Shown here: one piece after another, positions 34,412-43,796 of the stretch
Layout: each line of letters opens with the position of its first letter
How positions within the stretch are numbered: the first letter of the stretch is position 1
Assembly: GCF_013401555.1 (NCBI RefSeq)
Contig: NZ_CP058552.1
Span: 2,914,001 to 2,978,000, forward strand
Source of the DNA: Paenibacillus sp. E222
GTDB taxonomy: Bacteria; Bacillota; Bacilli; Paenibacillales; Paenibacillaceae
Reading direction: 5' to 3'
Length of the DNA stretch: 64,000 bases
The notes under the pieces: generated by a model
Databases searched by the model: none
Told to the model about the DNA's origin: nothing
What the model saw: the letters and a program-made list of their open reading frames with translations, nothing else
Translations under genes and position numbers: made by a program

Positions 34412-34488
34412 TTTGGTGGACAAGGCTATTTGGCAAGATGGGCATAAGCTCCCTTGTATTTTTCAGACCTCTTATCGTACTGTTGAAA

Positions 34489-34507
34489 GATAAGGATTAT
34501 CATGATT
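34489..34507. promoter_or_regulatory. Weak Fur-like site
   Basis: GATAAGGATTATCATGATT matches 15 of 19 positions of the classical Fur 19-mer. The downstream gene (SMI1/KNR4) has no known iron role, so this may be chance in AT-rich DNA. Confidence 0.25.
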
Positions 34508-34605
34508 ATCAGCGCATCATCTATATCTGGGGAGAAGCGTGAAGTATAGACTTTCTGTATGAACGGATGAGGCGACTATAAAGCGCACAAGAAGGAGGAT
34601 GTAGA

Positions 34606-35145
34606 ATGATCAAGCAAGCAGAGTTCCTGTGGCAACGTATTATTGAAAAAGGGACGGGTGCAAATGCAGACGTTGAAGCAGCGCTCAATCTTCAACCTGG
34701 TGTGAGCGATGAAGATTTTCGATCCGTAGAAAACGAACTTGGTGTGACCTTGCCTGAGGAGATGAAGGCTCTCTATCGTGTGCATAACGGACAAGCCTGG
34801 AATGTTGGCGTAGATTCCTTTGTTCGTAACCTGACGTTGTCACCTCTGGATCAGGTGAAGGAGAACTGGGCCTTTTTGCAGGAAGAATTCGACCCGGACG
34901 AGATGGAGCCCGAGATTGAGGATGATGCCATTAAGCCAGTACTGTGGAGCAGCAAATGGATTCCGATCGCGGAAAATGGTGGTGGGGATTATCTATGTCT
35001 GGACACTGACCCATCCAGTGCGGGAACGGTAGGACAGGTGTTGTACTTTTGGCATGATTGGGGACATCGTTCGGTTGAGGCTAAGGGATTATTTGAATTT
35101 ATTCAGAAATGTATAGAAGAAAAGGATGAGGAAGATAGAACGTAG
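34606..35145 (+). CDS. SMI1/KNR4 (SUKH) family protein
   Basis: 179-residue cytoplasmic protein. SDEDFRSVENELGVTLPEEMKALYRVHNGQ is the SUKH opening, and WIPIAENGGGDYLCLDTDPSS its second conserved segment. Many SUKH proteins neutralise contact-dependent or polymorphic toxins, others are general regulators. No toxin gene is adjacent, so this is an orphan. AGAAGGAGG precedes the ATG. A GNAT gene follows after 45 bases. Confidence 0.9.
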   Translation: MIKQAEFLWQRIIEKGTGANADVEAALNLQPGVSDEDFRSVENELGVTLPEEMKALYRVHNGQAWNVGVDSFVRNLTLSPLDQVKENWAFLQEEFDPDEMEPEIEDDAIKPVLWSSKWIPIAENGGGDYLCLDTDPSSAGTVGQVLYFWHDWGHRSVEAKGLFEFIQKCIEEKDEEDRT

Positions 35146-35190
35146 GAGCACGAGTTCAGAATAAATTAATGCATAAAAGGAGCCTTTACA

Positions 35191-35631
35191 ATGATCCAAA
35201 TAACCATGCGTCAAGCCAAGCAGGCAGATCAGGAGCACCTTGCAGAGCTGCGTGCCCTGGTTCTATATGATGATCTACACAGGTTGGGAAGGTACGACGA
35301 GGTGAAGGTACGTGAACGTTTCCGTCATACATTCGACCCAGTCCACACGTGGATGATCGAAGTCGACGGTGCACGGGTGGGGTGTGTAGCGTTGAAGCCC
35401 AAGTTGGAGGAGATGCTGCTGGAACATTTCTACATACATCCCGATTATCAAGGTCAGCAAATAGGGACCCAAGTGCTGGATATGCTGTTGAAACGGGATG
35501 ACGTCCGGGGCAAACGCGTTATTTTAAATGTGTTGCAGGGCAGTCCGGCTCGGCGATTGTATGAACGCTTTGGGTTTGTTTTGGACAGTGAAGATGAGGT
35601 GGATGTATTCATGTCCGTTCAAGTGCAGTAA
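35191..35631 (+). CDS. GNAT acetyltransferase (146 residues)
   Basis: Acetyltransferase with HPDYQGQQIGTQVLDMLL as the acetyl-CoA segment and PARRLYERFGFVLDSED as the C-terminal motif. AAAGGAG precedes the ATG. Follows the SUKH gene and is closed by a hairpin. The substrate is unknown. Confidence 0.87.
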   Translation: MIQITMRQAKQADQEHLAELRALVLYDDLHRLGRYDEVKVRERFRHTFDPVHTWMIEVDGARVGCVALKPKLEEMLLEHFYIHPDYQGQQIGTQVLDMLLKRDDVRGKRVILNVLQGSPARRLYERFGFVLDSEDEVDVFMSVQVQ

Positions 35632-35660
35632 TCGTTACTGTCAAAAAAGCAGCATATAAC

Positions 35661-35691
35661 AGATCCATTCATTTAATTGTTGAATGGGTCT
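35661..35691 (+). terminator. Hairpin after the GNAT gene
   Basis: AGATCCATTCA and TGAATGGGTCT pair over 11 bases with one wobble; the following T run is short and interrupted. Confidence 0.55.
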
Positions 35692-35772
35692 ATTGAACTT
35701 TTCTATTATACTTTCCAGTTACGGTATCCTAATATGGATAATAACCTACTTTTTATATAGGAATTATATAGT

Positions 35773-37020
35773 ATGGAGAATGCCAAGATGCCGCATTGGA
35801 AGCGAAATCTGTATATTCTGTGGTTTGGCCTATTTTTCAATCATATGGCTTACACCTTGTCTGTGCCGTTCTTTCCGCTGTTTCTGCAAAATGATCTCGG
35901 TATTCAGAGCGGATTGGAAGTCTGGTCCGGCATTTCGATCTCGATTAGCTTTCTGATCAGCGGACTATGTGCTCCCTTCTGGGGATCACTGGCTGACAGA
36001 TACGGCAGCAAACTGATGCTGATTCGTTCAGGCGTTGGTCTCGCCATTGCTCACCTGGCTAACTATTTCGTTTATGATCCTTACACGTTTATCGCTGTGC
36101 GGATATTTCAGGGACTCATGGCCGGCTTCAATCCTGCATCCATTACGTTGGTTGGCACCAATACTCCGGAAAAGCATGTAGGTTATGCGCTTGGTGTCAT
36201 CTCCACATCCACGGCTGCCGGAGGAATTCTGGGACCACTTGTGGGTGGAGTACTGAGCCATTGGATCGGGCTGCGCGGATGCTTTATCGCATCGGGGATC
36301 ATTACGCTGCTCTCGGCTGTGATGGTGATATGGGTAAAAGAAGCCCGCGGTCCCCGCACTGTGGTTCGCACAAGTATTCTGGGTGATCTAAAAAAAGCAG
36401 CCTCCACTCCGGGATTAATGCGGATCTATGGTTTGATTTTGCTCGTTTCAACTTCCGTGCTCATTATTGAACCTGTACTGACGCTTTATGTGGTCCAGAT
36501 TGGTGGAGATGTCAATACTGCAACACTTAGTGCAGGAATCGTTTTCTCGGCCATCGGCGTGGCAACGGTAATCATGGGGCCGCGCTGGGGAAGAATTGGC
36601 GGAAAAATTGGATACGAGAAAACGCTGTTTATCGGCCTGCTGGGCGGTGGCATTGGCAGTTTACTGCAACTAACGGCGGTTAACCTCATTTATTTTGGAA
36701 GTCTGCGATTTGCCTATGGCCTGTTCTTTGCTGCCGTGTATCCGGCCTTGAATGCGTTAATCATCCAATATGCTGACCGGGATTTCCGGGGGAGGGCTGT
36801 CAGTCTGAGTCAGACTGCGAATCAATTCGGTATTGTACTCGGCCCGTTACTCGGCGGTTTTCTCGGCGGATGGACGGGGATTCCTTTTGTTTTTCTCCTG
36901 ACAGGCATTGTCCTTCTGGGAGCAGCCTGGACAGTCCGGGCAAGCGAAAGGAACCAGGCGAATAAACCGGGATTGGGTATGGCAGCAGCAGATGCAGGCG
37001 CAAAAAGCATAACGAAATGA
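35773..37020 (+). CDS. MFS transporter, MdtG/TetA-like efflux
   Basis: Drug-efflux-type MFS pump of 415 residues and 12 helices. HWKRNLYILWFGLFF and FISGLCAPFWGSLADRYGSKLMLIRSG (motif A) and GGILGPLVGGVLS (motif C) match the MdtG/TetA branch. ATG 35773 has AGGA ten bases upstream; ATG 35788 behind GGAG is an equally good start. The last 25 residues are polar and variable. An FMN monooxygenase follows after 82 bases but is separately signposted. Confidence 0.88.
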   Translation: MENAKMPHWKRNLYILWFGLFFNHMAYTLSVPFFPLFLQNDLGIQSGLEVWSGISISISFLISGLCAPFWGSLADRYGSKLMLIRSGVGLAIAHLANYFVYDPYTFIAVRIFQGLMAGFNPASITLVGTNTPEKHVGYALGVISTSTAAGGILGPLVGGVLSHWIGLRGCFIASGIITLLSAVMVIWVKEARGPRTVVRTSILGDLKKAASTPGLMRIYGLILLVSTSVLIIEPVLTLYVVQIGGDVNTATLSAGIVFSAIGVATVIMGPRWGRIGGKIGYEKTLFIGLLGGGIGSLLQLTAVNLIYFGSLRFAYGLFFAAVYPALNALIIQYADRDFRGRAVSLSQTANQFGIVLGPLLGGFLGGWTGIPFVFLLTGIVLLGAAWTVRASERNQANKPGLGMAAADAGAKSITK

Positions 37021-37102
37021 GGAATGAAGAAACGGCTCTCAGAGAAAAAAGGTACTCGGACTGAATTAATTGTTCATCACCACACCATAGGGAGGAATTC
37101 AT

Positions 37103-38425
37103 ATGTCACAACGACGATTGAGATTGGGAGCAAACTTGAATGGAGTCGGAAATAGCATTTCTTTTTGGCGACACCCGGATATTCCGATCAATGCCAGCGT
37201 AAATCTGGATTTCTACAAGAAGCAGGCGATTAAGGCGGAGGAAGGGAAATTCGATCTGCTCTTTATTGCAGATGGTCTCTTTATCAACGAGAAGTCCAAT
37301 CCTCATTTTCTCAATCGCTTCGAACCTCTGACGCTTCTATCCGCACTCGCTGGGGCAACTTCCCACATTGGGTTGGTTGCTACATTGTCTACTTCCTATA
37401 GTGAACCATTCACAGTGGCAAGACAATTTGCCTCGTTGGATCAATTAAGCGGAGGGAGAGCCGGATGGAATGTGGTTACTTCACCTCTGGAAGGCTCGGC
37501 GCTGAACTTTGGCAAAGGTGAACATCCGAACCACGCGCTGCGCTACGAAATTGCAGAAGAACATCTGAATGTGGTTAAAGGGCTGTGGGATTCCTGGGAG
37601 GATGACGCGTTTATCGGGGATAAAGAGAACGGTGTTTTCTTCGACCCATCCAAACTGCATACGCTGAACCACAAGGGAGATCACTTTTCTGTCCAAGGTC
37701 CACTCAATGTGGCACGCTCGAAGCAGGGACATCCTGTCGTTTTCCAGGCAGGTTCTTCCGAATCCGGCAAGGAGCTGGCCGCCCGATCGGCCGATGCTAT
37801 ATACACGGGGCACGAGACGTTGGAGGAAGCCCAGGAGTTCTATTCGGATGTGAAGGCAAGAGCGGTGGCTTATGGTCGTAAGGCGGAAGATATCCTGATC
37901 TTCCCTGGCATCGGTCCCATTGTGGGCAGAACGGAGGAAGAAGCGGAGCGCAAGTATCAGGAAATCGCAGAGTTGGTCAGTATTGACCAGGCACTGAATT
38001 ATTTGGGACGTTACTTCGATCATTATGACTTCGCCCAATTCCCATTGGATGAGCCTTTCCCGGAGATTGGTGATTTGGGCAGTAACACCTTCCGCAGTAC
38101 AACAGACAAGATCAAGCAGCAGGCCCGAGAACAGGGACTGAGCCTCCGCCAAGTGGCATTGCTTGCATCAACGCCCCGCACATCCTTCATCGGTACACCG
38201 GAACAGATCGCTGATCAGATTCAGGAGTGGTTCGAAGGCGGAGCTGCGGACGGTTTCAACATTCGTACAGTTGTGCCGAACGGACTCGGGGACTTCGTGG
38301 ATCTGGTCGTACCTGTCTTACAAGAGCGCGGCCTGTTTCGTACCGAGTATGAGCATGAGACACTGCGCGGTAATCTGGGTCTTGAGATTCCACGCAATCG
38401 ATATACATTAGAGACGGTAAAATAA
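37103..38425 (+). CDS. FMN-dependent monooxygenase, NtaA/SnaA/DszA family
   Basis: Class C flavin monooxygenase, 440 residues, needing reduced FMN from a partner reductase. Typical opening [21 protein letters not shown], and [22 protein letters not shown]. DszA-type enzymes act on sulfur or nitrogen compounds such as alkyl sulfones and nitrilotriacetate; MoxC-type ones work in sulfur amino-acid salvage. No reductase or ABC importer is beside it, so the substrate cannot be named. GGGAGG precedes the ATG. Ends at a bidirectional hairpin shared with GH38. Confidence 0.9.
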   Translation: MSQRRLRLGANLNGVGNSISFWRHPDIPINASVNLDFYKKQAIKAEEGKFDLLFIADGLFINEKSNPHFLNRFEPLTLLSALAGATSHIGLVATLSTSYSEPFTVARQFASLDQLSGGRAGWNVVTSPLEGSALNFGKGEHPNHALRYEIAEEHLNVVKGLWDSWEDDAFIGDKENGVFFDPSKLHTLNHKGDHFSVQGPLNVARSKQGHPVVFQAGSSESGKELAARSADAIYTGHETLEEAQEFYSDVKARAVAYGRKAEDILIFPGIGPIVGRTEEEAERKYQEIAELVSIDQALNYLGRYFDHYDFAQFPLDEPFPEIGDLGSNTFRSTTDKIKQQAREQGLSLRQVALLASTPRTSFIGTPEQIADQIQEWFEGGAADGFNIRTVVPNGLGDFVDLVVPVLQERGLFRTEYEHETLRGNLGLEIPRNRYTLETVK

Positions 38426-38513
38426 ACATCAATTATGGTACATCGAACTTGCTTCCAGTTCAGAATGCTTTATAAGCGCTCCAGAAAGCTCCTATCCTAA
38501 CGATCGACACGAA

Positions 38514-38555
38514 GAAACCAGCAAGTCGCCCATCATCTGGGGATTTGCTGGTTTC
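38514..38555. terminator. Terminator between monooxygenase and GH38 (convergent)
   Basis: GAAACCAGCAA and TTGCTGGTTTC pair over 11 bases with a 20-base loop. T-rich on the plus side. Confidence 0.75.
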
Positions 38556-38582
38556 TTTGGTTAAGCTGCTGCATTTATACGA

Positions 38583-41500
38583 TTATACTCTCAGATCAAT
38601 CTCAAACGTCTTGATTTCATAAGGTTCAAGAGCAAAAGTTATCGGTGTATCATACAGGAGTTCGCCTTCCGGCACTTCCATAAGATTGCATTCTCTCCAC
38701 GCATGAATCCGTAGATCGCTTGTCAGTTCAAGCGTATTCATGCTGCCGGAATAATCATGAACGCGTACGATGACACGATCGGAATCCTCCGCCTTCTTAA
38801 CTGCCGAGATCATGGCTGTGCTGCCGGACAAGGTGAGCATGGAGCGACTTGGCTGCTCTGATAATCCCTGTGTATATCGAGCTGGAGCATTCAGAAGCCA
38901 GGCCTGCTGCACGGTTCCGCCAACGAGCCAATCTCCCTGATGCGGAAGAAGAGCATAGGTGAAGCTGTGCAGTCCCTGATCGGCATGTGGATCAGGGTGC
39001 GTAGCGCTCTTGATCAGGGTCAGCCGCATGACGTTGTCTTTAATGTCATAACCGTACTTGGAATCATTCAGCAAACTGACGCCATAACCTCTATCGGACA
39101 GATCAGCCCATTGATGGCCAACGGATTCGAAACGCGCCCAGTCCCAACTTGTGTTCCAGTGCGTCGGCCGTTTAACGTTACCGAACTGAATATCGTAGGT
39201 GGCTTCCGTAGAGCGGATGCCGACTGGGAAGGCAACTTTCAGCAGTTGCTGCTGTTCATGCCAATCCACCTCAGTGGTGTAATCGATTCGTCGCTGCCCG
39301 GTATATACAGTCATGTTCTGCGTAATCGTGGAGCCAAGGTATTCCCAAGCAAAGCGAATCACGGTCTGAAGTGGTCCCGTCTCTACGACTTCAATGCTGG
39401 TGCATTTCGTAATCTCTCGCATATCCTCCTGATAGAAGATATCAATATCCCAGGCCTCGTGGGCAAGAGGTTTGTCCTCGAACACCTGAAGCACATTGCC
39501 TCTAGCGCCTTTGGCAAGCACCTCACGGTGTGACTCTTTATCGTAAAGGCGGGTCAACTGCCCATTCTCATTCCACTCGAGCAGATAGAACGGTGTCTCG
39601 ATTCCATTAGCTGTGTGGATGAATGGCGATTGCTCAGGGATATCGTGTACCGTACCGCTCTGGAAGTGAATGGTGGTATACCCCAGCGAAGGAATATTAT
39701 TCACCTCGACGGACCAACGTGCATCCTGGTATTGAGCATTCAGGATCTCTCCAGAATCGCTCAGCCAAGTTCCCGTTTCCAATTCGCCTGATGGCGCAGG
39801 AATGCTCACGATTTCTGTAACGACCCATGGGGAAGAGTTCCAAATGGTGTACGTATGCGGAGATTCTCCTCTGCCAGCGATAGCCATCCGAGCCTGCGTG
39901 TCTACGTGACTGCCAATCTGCTCAGCTTCTGCATATTCAATTCTGCTATCCTCATACACCTCTGTGATGGAGGAACCGGGAATGATGTCATGGAACTGGT
40001 TGCGCAAAATGATTTTCCAACCCGCAGTCAGGGACTTCGCTTGATACAGATTCCAGTCATTGTGCACAATACTTTGCAATGCATTCAGCCATTCCGCTTC
40101 GCGGTAAGCCAGCTCAAGCTTGCGGTTCATCCGTTTGTTGTACGCCTGACTGGTATACGTTCCGCGGTGATACTCCAAATACAGTTCACCATCCCATGTA
40201 TGGATGTACGAATCGGTTTTCTCCACCGTCTCCTGCAGCTTCTCAAAATAATCATCTGCACGTCCTGTCTTGACCTTGGGCAATCCGGGCAGTTGATCCA
40301 GCCGTCGTCTCATCTCCAGCATTTCGCGGTTAACGCCGCCCCCGCCATCTCCGTATCCGTACGACAGCAGCAGATCCTGGTTCATCTCCTTATCGCGGTA
40401 GGCATCCCAGATGCCTTTGACCGTCTTCGGAATGATTTTCCCGTTATAGGTATAGAACCATGAACCTGGCTCGGACCAAGGCTCGGGTGTAGTAATGAAG
40501 TGGGTCAGCACCTCTGAGCCGTCAATGCCGCGCCAGTGGAATGTATCGAATGGCATGCGGTTGTATTGGTTCCAGCTGATTTTGGTTGTCATGAACGTAT
40601 GAATGCCGGATTTTTTCAGAATTTGCGGCAAGGACCAGCTGTAGCCGAAAACATCGGGCAACCATAGATATCGGCAATCCGTCCCGAATTCTTCTTTGAG
40701 AAAACGAGTGCCAATCAGCAATTGTCGGACCAGCGATTCACCCGAGGTCAGGTTGCAGTCAGCCTCCAGCCACATGCCACCGCCCGCTTCCCAGCGACCT
40801 TCAGCGACACGTTCCTTGATGGATTCGTACAGTTCCGGGTAGTCCTCTTTCACATATTCGTACAATTGCGGCTGTGTCTGAAGGAAAACATACTCCGGGA
40901 ACATCTCCATCAGACGCATGACCGTAGAGAAGGAGCGGGCGCATTTCTCGCGCGTGTGCTTCAACCGCCACAGCCAGGCAACGTCAATATGAGTATGGCC
41001 GATACAAGTAACGGTCACATCAGAGGCTTTGTCCATCGCACTTAGTCGGGTGCTCAAGTCATCCCTTGCCTCGTGCACAGAGGAATAGAAGACATCGGAC
41101 TTAGGCTGCGACCAGTCAATCAGTCGGAAGGACTGCTGGAGTGCATGAAGCAGCTTTGTGCGCTCCGGTGCATGGGCATCCAGAATGTTGACCGTTTCCA
41201 GAATTGCTGACCCTGTAAATACAAGATCATCAACAGCTTCATCCAGCCAGCACAGTTCTGCTTGTCTGAACGTATGCGTCTGGTTGCGGGGCTGACCGCC
41301 ACCTTCCAGACCGGACCATAAGCGGAAGACCAGCTCGTTGGTGCTGCCTGCGGCAGAGGCTGGAAAGAACACTTCCTTGTGGTTGGAATCCACGCCTTGA
41401 AACGGCTTGCCATCCCAGTAGAACAGGGATTCAAAGCCGGAATTGTTACCACCCCCGGTATCGCCGAAATCAAACAGGCCGACAATCCGTTTATCTTCCC

Positions 41501-41735
41501 AGGAGGCAGGGAACTCGACTTTTGTACGCAGCCACAAATAGAGATCTCGACCGGACCAACTTTCTCCTGTATGCATAGGCTTCCAATGGCTATCGTCTCC
41601 AGGCAGGACCGGGTTGATCTCTTCCCTGCGGTCTTCGCAGGCGAGAAAATGATTTAAAGGCAGACGATCCCGGTAACGGAGCTCGGATAATTCATGAATA
41701 CGTGCTTGTAGTTTGTTTTCAGTAAGAAACATCAT
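38583..41735 (-). CDS. GH38 alpha-mannosidase
   Basis: Intracellular alpha-mannosidase of 1050 residues, no signal peptide. Zn-binding HTHIDVAWLW (H247, H249, D251), nucleophile D361 in WLPDVFGYSW, then a three-helix domain and a beta-sandwich C-terminal half to the end. Removes terminal alpha-mannose from imported glycans. The start is the first or second ATG of ATGATG behind GGGGG. The gene is divergent from a YesM/YesN pair and belongs to the same locus as a sugar importer and a GH85 enzyme, which fits trimming of N-glycans after uptake. Confidence 0.95.
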   Translation of the reverse strand: MMFLTENKLQARIHELSELRYRDRLPLNHFLACEDRREEINPVLPGDDSHWKPMHTGESWSGRDLYLWLRTKVEFPASWEDKRIVGLFDFGDTGGGNNSGFESLFYWDGKPFQGVDSNHKEVFFPASAAGSTNELVFRLWSGLEGGGQPRNQTHTFRQAELCWLDEAVDDLVFTGSAILETVNILDAHAPERTKLLHALQQSFRLIDWSQPKSDVFYSSVHEARDDLSTRLSAMDKASDVTVTCIGHTHIDVAWLWRLKHTREKCARSFSTVMRLMEMFPEYVFLQTQPQLYEYVKEDYPELYESIKERVAEGRWEAGGGMWLEADCNLTSGESLVRQLLIGTRFLKEEFGTDCRYLWLPDVFGYSWSLPQILKKSGIHTFMTTKISWNQYNRMPFDTFHWRGIDGSEVLTHFITTPEPWSEPGSWFYTYNGKIIPKTVKGIWDAYRDKEMNQDLLLSYGYGDGGGGVNREMLEMRRRLDQLPGLPKVKTGRADDYFEKLQETVEKTDSYIHTWDGELYLEYHRGTYTSQAYNKRMNRKLELAYREAEWLNALQSIVHNDWNLYQAKSLTAGWKIILRNQFHDIIPGSSITEVYEDSRIEYAEAEQIGSHVDTQARMAIAGRGESPHTYTIWNSSPWVVTEIVSIPAPSGELETGTWLSDSGEILNAQYQDARWSVEVNNIPSLGYTTIHFQSGTVHDIPEQSPFIHTANGIETPFYLLEWNENGQLTRLYDKESHREVLAKGARGNVLQVFEDKPLAHEAWDIDIFYQEDMREITKCTSIEVVETGPLQTVIRFAWEYLGSTITQNMTVYTGQRRIDYTTEVDWHEQQQLLKVAFPVGIRSTEATYDIQFGNVKRPTHWNTSWDWARFESVGHQWADLSDRGYGVSLLNDSKYGYDIKDNVMRLTLIKSATHPDPHADQGLHSFTYALLPHQGDWLVGGTVQQAWLLNAPARYTQGLSEQPSRSMLTLSGSTAMISAVKKAEDSDRVIVRVHDYSGSMNTLELTSDLRIHAWRECNLMEVPEGELLYDTPITFALEPYEIKTFEIDLRV

Positions 41736-41831
41736 AAAAACCCCCAGTTCATTTTATCGGGGAGTGATTCATATATAGAGAGCATCCAAAGCGAGTATGT
41801 ATTACATAACTTTTATAGGGGAATGCGCCCA

Positions 41832-41845
41832 TTATAGCGCTTCCA
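41832..41845. promoter_or_regulatory. Candidate cre (CcpA) site near the GH38 promoter
   Basis: TTATAGCGCTTCCA matches TGAAAGCGCTTTCA at 10 of 14 positions and has a palindromic AGCGCT core. It sits in the 228-base region between GH38 and the sensor kinase, about 97 bases upstream of the GH38 start. Confidence 0.4.
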
Positions 41846-41895
41846 TTCAATTTTGACAAATCATAATATGGATTACTGGTTCTATGCGCTGGTGA

Positions 41896-41925
41896 TTGTC
41901 GAATTTAACCAAACGGTGATACACT
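41896..41925 (+). promoter_or_regulatory. Possible sigma-A promoter of the sensor kinase
   Basis: TTGTCG, 18-base spacer, TACACT, about 39 bases before the kinase start codon. Confidence 0.4.
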
Positions 41926-41963
41926 GAGTTGGAAATGGGTCTGGAGGAGGTGTTCAGGCGCGA

Positions 41964-43796
41964 ATGTCCAGGATACGAACCATGTATAAGAACTACTTGA
42001 AGAAAAAAATGTTCAACAAAATTCTGCTGTTTTATTCCATGGTGATGGTCCTGTTGTTCATCAGCATCGCGGTATTGGCCTACCGCTACTATGAACAGCG
42101 AGTGGTACAGGAACAAATGGATGCGAGTTTGCAGGAGCTGGATATTGTCAGCATCAACCTGAATCAGCAGTACGAACGGCTGTATAGTGCCGTGCAGCAG
42201 ATTTATACCGACGCCATGATCGGCGATGATCTGAAGTATTTTTTGACTCATGAATACGAGGATTTTCTCAATTGGCGTCTGAATCAATATGCTTACAGCT
42301 ACCGCACGGAGCGAGGGAACTTCGATTATCAATTACGTCTGCTGTTAAAGGATGAGGCTTCGATTGCAAATGTCGTCTTATACAGCACGGATCAGGATTT
42401 CTTCTATGTTCTTAATCGGGAGACCCAGCACTTTTACGATCATCCCAAGCTGTCTGCAGGGCATCAGGACTGGTTCCAGCGGCTGAGGAGTGCACCTTGG
42501 CAGTACATGGGCAGCGAACCGCTTTTCGAAGGGAAAATGGATGATGAGCCTACTCCATATAGCTACGCGAATGTGCTCAAGGACTCCGTGACATTGAAGC
42601 AGTACGGAGCAATTATGTTTGAGCTGAATACAGACCGTATCAAAGGGCTTCTTCGAGACAGACCGGGCGGCAAGAACAGTCGGATCATGCTGATGACCGG
42701 GGAAGGTGAGGTGATTTTCGATTCGCAGGGCAAGTATGACAACACCGTCTACCCATACTGGGGGAAGATGAATTTGCCGGAGGATTGGGTGGATCTGGAG
42801 GAGCGCTCCAAGGTGCAGCTGCTGAATATCGGGAATACGGGCATGGTCGTGGCTTCTATTATTCCGGAGTCGCACATCAAACAGAGCCTTCAGGCGATTC
42901 GTTTCAGCCTCATTGGGATTGTGATTCTGTGCATCATGATTAGCATCGCGGTGACGTTCACCATCATCCGCCGTTATTCCAAAAAAATTCACAGACTCGT
43001 GCTTTACATGCGTCGCTGGCAGGAGGGGGATCTAAGTAAACGTATCGAGATGGAGGGGGAAGATGAGCTGCAGCAGATTTCGCAGAGATTTAATCATATG
43101 TGTGATCGGCTGGAGTCTTACATAGAAACGGTATATGTGTCAGAGATCAAGCAAAAGAACGCGCAGCTTGTCGCTTTGCAAGCCCAGATCAATCCCCATT
43201 TTCTGTACAATACGCTGGAAAGCATCCGCATGAAAGCCATCAGTATGGGAGCCAGGGATGTTGGGCAGATGATTTATATTCTCGCCACGATGTTCCGTCA
43301 TTTGATCAAAAAGCAGACCCATGTAACTTTGGCGGAGGAAATAGAGCTGTGCGGCATGTACCTGGCTTTGGTCCAATATCGGTATGAGGACAAGCTGCAC
43401 GTGGAGACCCATATCGAGAATGCAGCGGCGGGAAGCATGGTCGTCAAGTTGCTTGTCCAGCCGATTATTGAGAATTACATTGTGCATGGTTTTCGTACGA
43501 ATGATGAGGATAACCGGATCTCCATCACAGCCGAAGAAGAGAACGGCGTGATTCACATCCGTGTGAAGGATAACGGAAGGGGGATGTCCGCAGAGAGATT
43601 GCTTGAACTGCAGCATGGGTTGCATAAGGGTGATGAAGCTGCTGAGACATCTGACCGATCTTTGGGTCTTAAGAACGTGCACGACCGCATACGTCTGAAT
43701 TATGGCAGTGATTATGGACTGCACCTGAACAGTGTGGAGGGCGAAGGATGTGAGGTGACCATCAGCATTCCAGTTACAAGGGAGGAAATGGGATGA
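41964..43796 (+). CDS. YesM-type sensor histidine kinase
   Basis: Membrane sensor, 610 residues. TM1 about 18-40, extracellular sensing domain about 41-300, TM2 about 310-335, HAMP to about 390, His_kinase motif QINPHFLYNTLESIRMKA with the phosphorylated His near 411, then an ATPase domain with N-box ENYIVHG and G-box DNGRGM. In this family the signal is usually an oligosaccharide. It overlaps the following yesN-like gene by four bases (ATGA). Expected to report extracellular N-glycan fragments to its partner and to turn on the neighbouring importer and hydrolases (inference from position). Confidence 0.92.
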   Translation: MSRIRTMYKNYLKKKMFNKILLFYSMVMVLLFISIAVLAYRYYEQRVVQEQMDASLQELDIVSINLNQQYERLYSAVQQIYTDAMIGDDLKYFLTHEYEDFLNWRLNQYAYSYRTERGNFDYQLRLLLKDEASIANVVLYSTDQDFFYVLNRETQHFYDHPKLSAGHQDWFQRLRSAPWQYMGSEPLFEGKMDDEPTPYSYANVLKDSVTLKQYGAIMFELNTDRIKGLLRDRPGGKNSRIMLMTGEGEVIFDSQGKYDNTVYPYWGKMNLPEDWVDLEERSKVQLLNIGNTGMVVASIIPESHIKQSLQAIRFSLIGIVILCIMISIAVTFTIIRRYSKKIHRLVLYMRRWQEGDLSKRIEMEGEDELQQISQRFNHMCDRLESYIETVYVSEIKQKNAQLVALQAQINPHFLYNTLESIRMKAISMGARDVGQMIYILATMFRHLIKKQTHVTLAEEIELCGMYLALVQYRYEDKLHVETHIENAAAGSMVVKLLVQPIIENYIVHGFRTNDEDNRISITAEEENGVIHIRVKDNGRGMSAERLLELQHGLHKGDEAAETSDRSLGLKNVHDRIRLNYGSDYGLHLNSVEGEGCEVTISIPVTREEMG

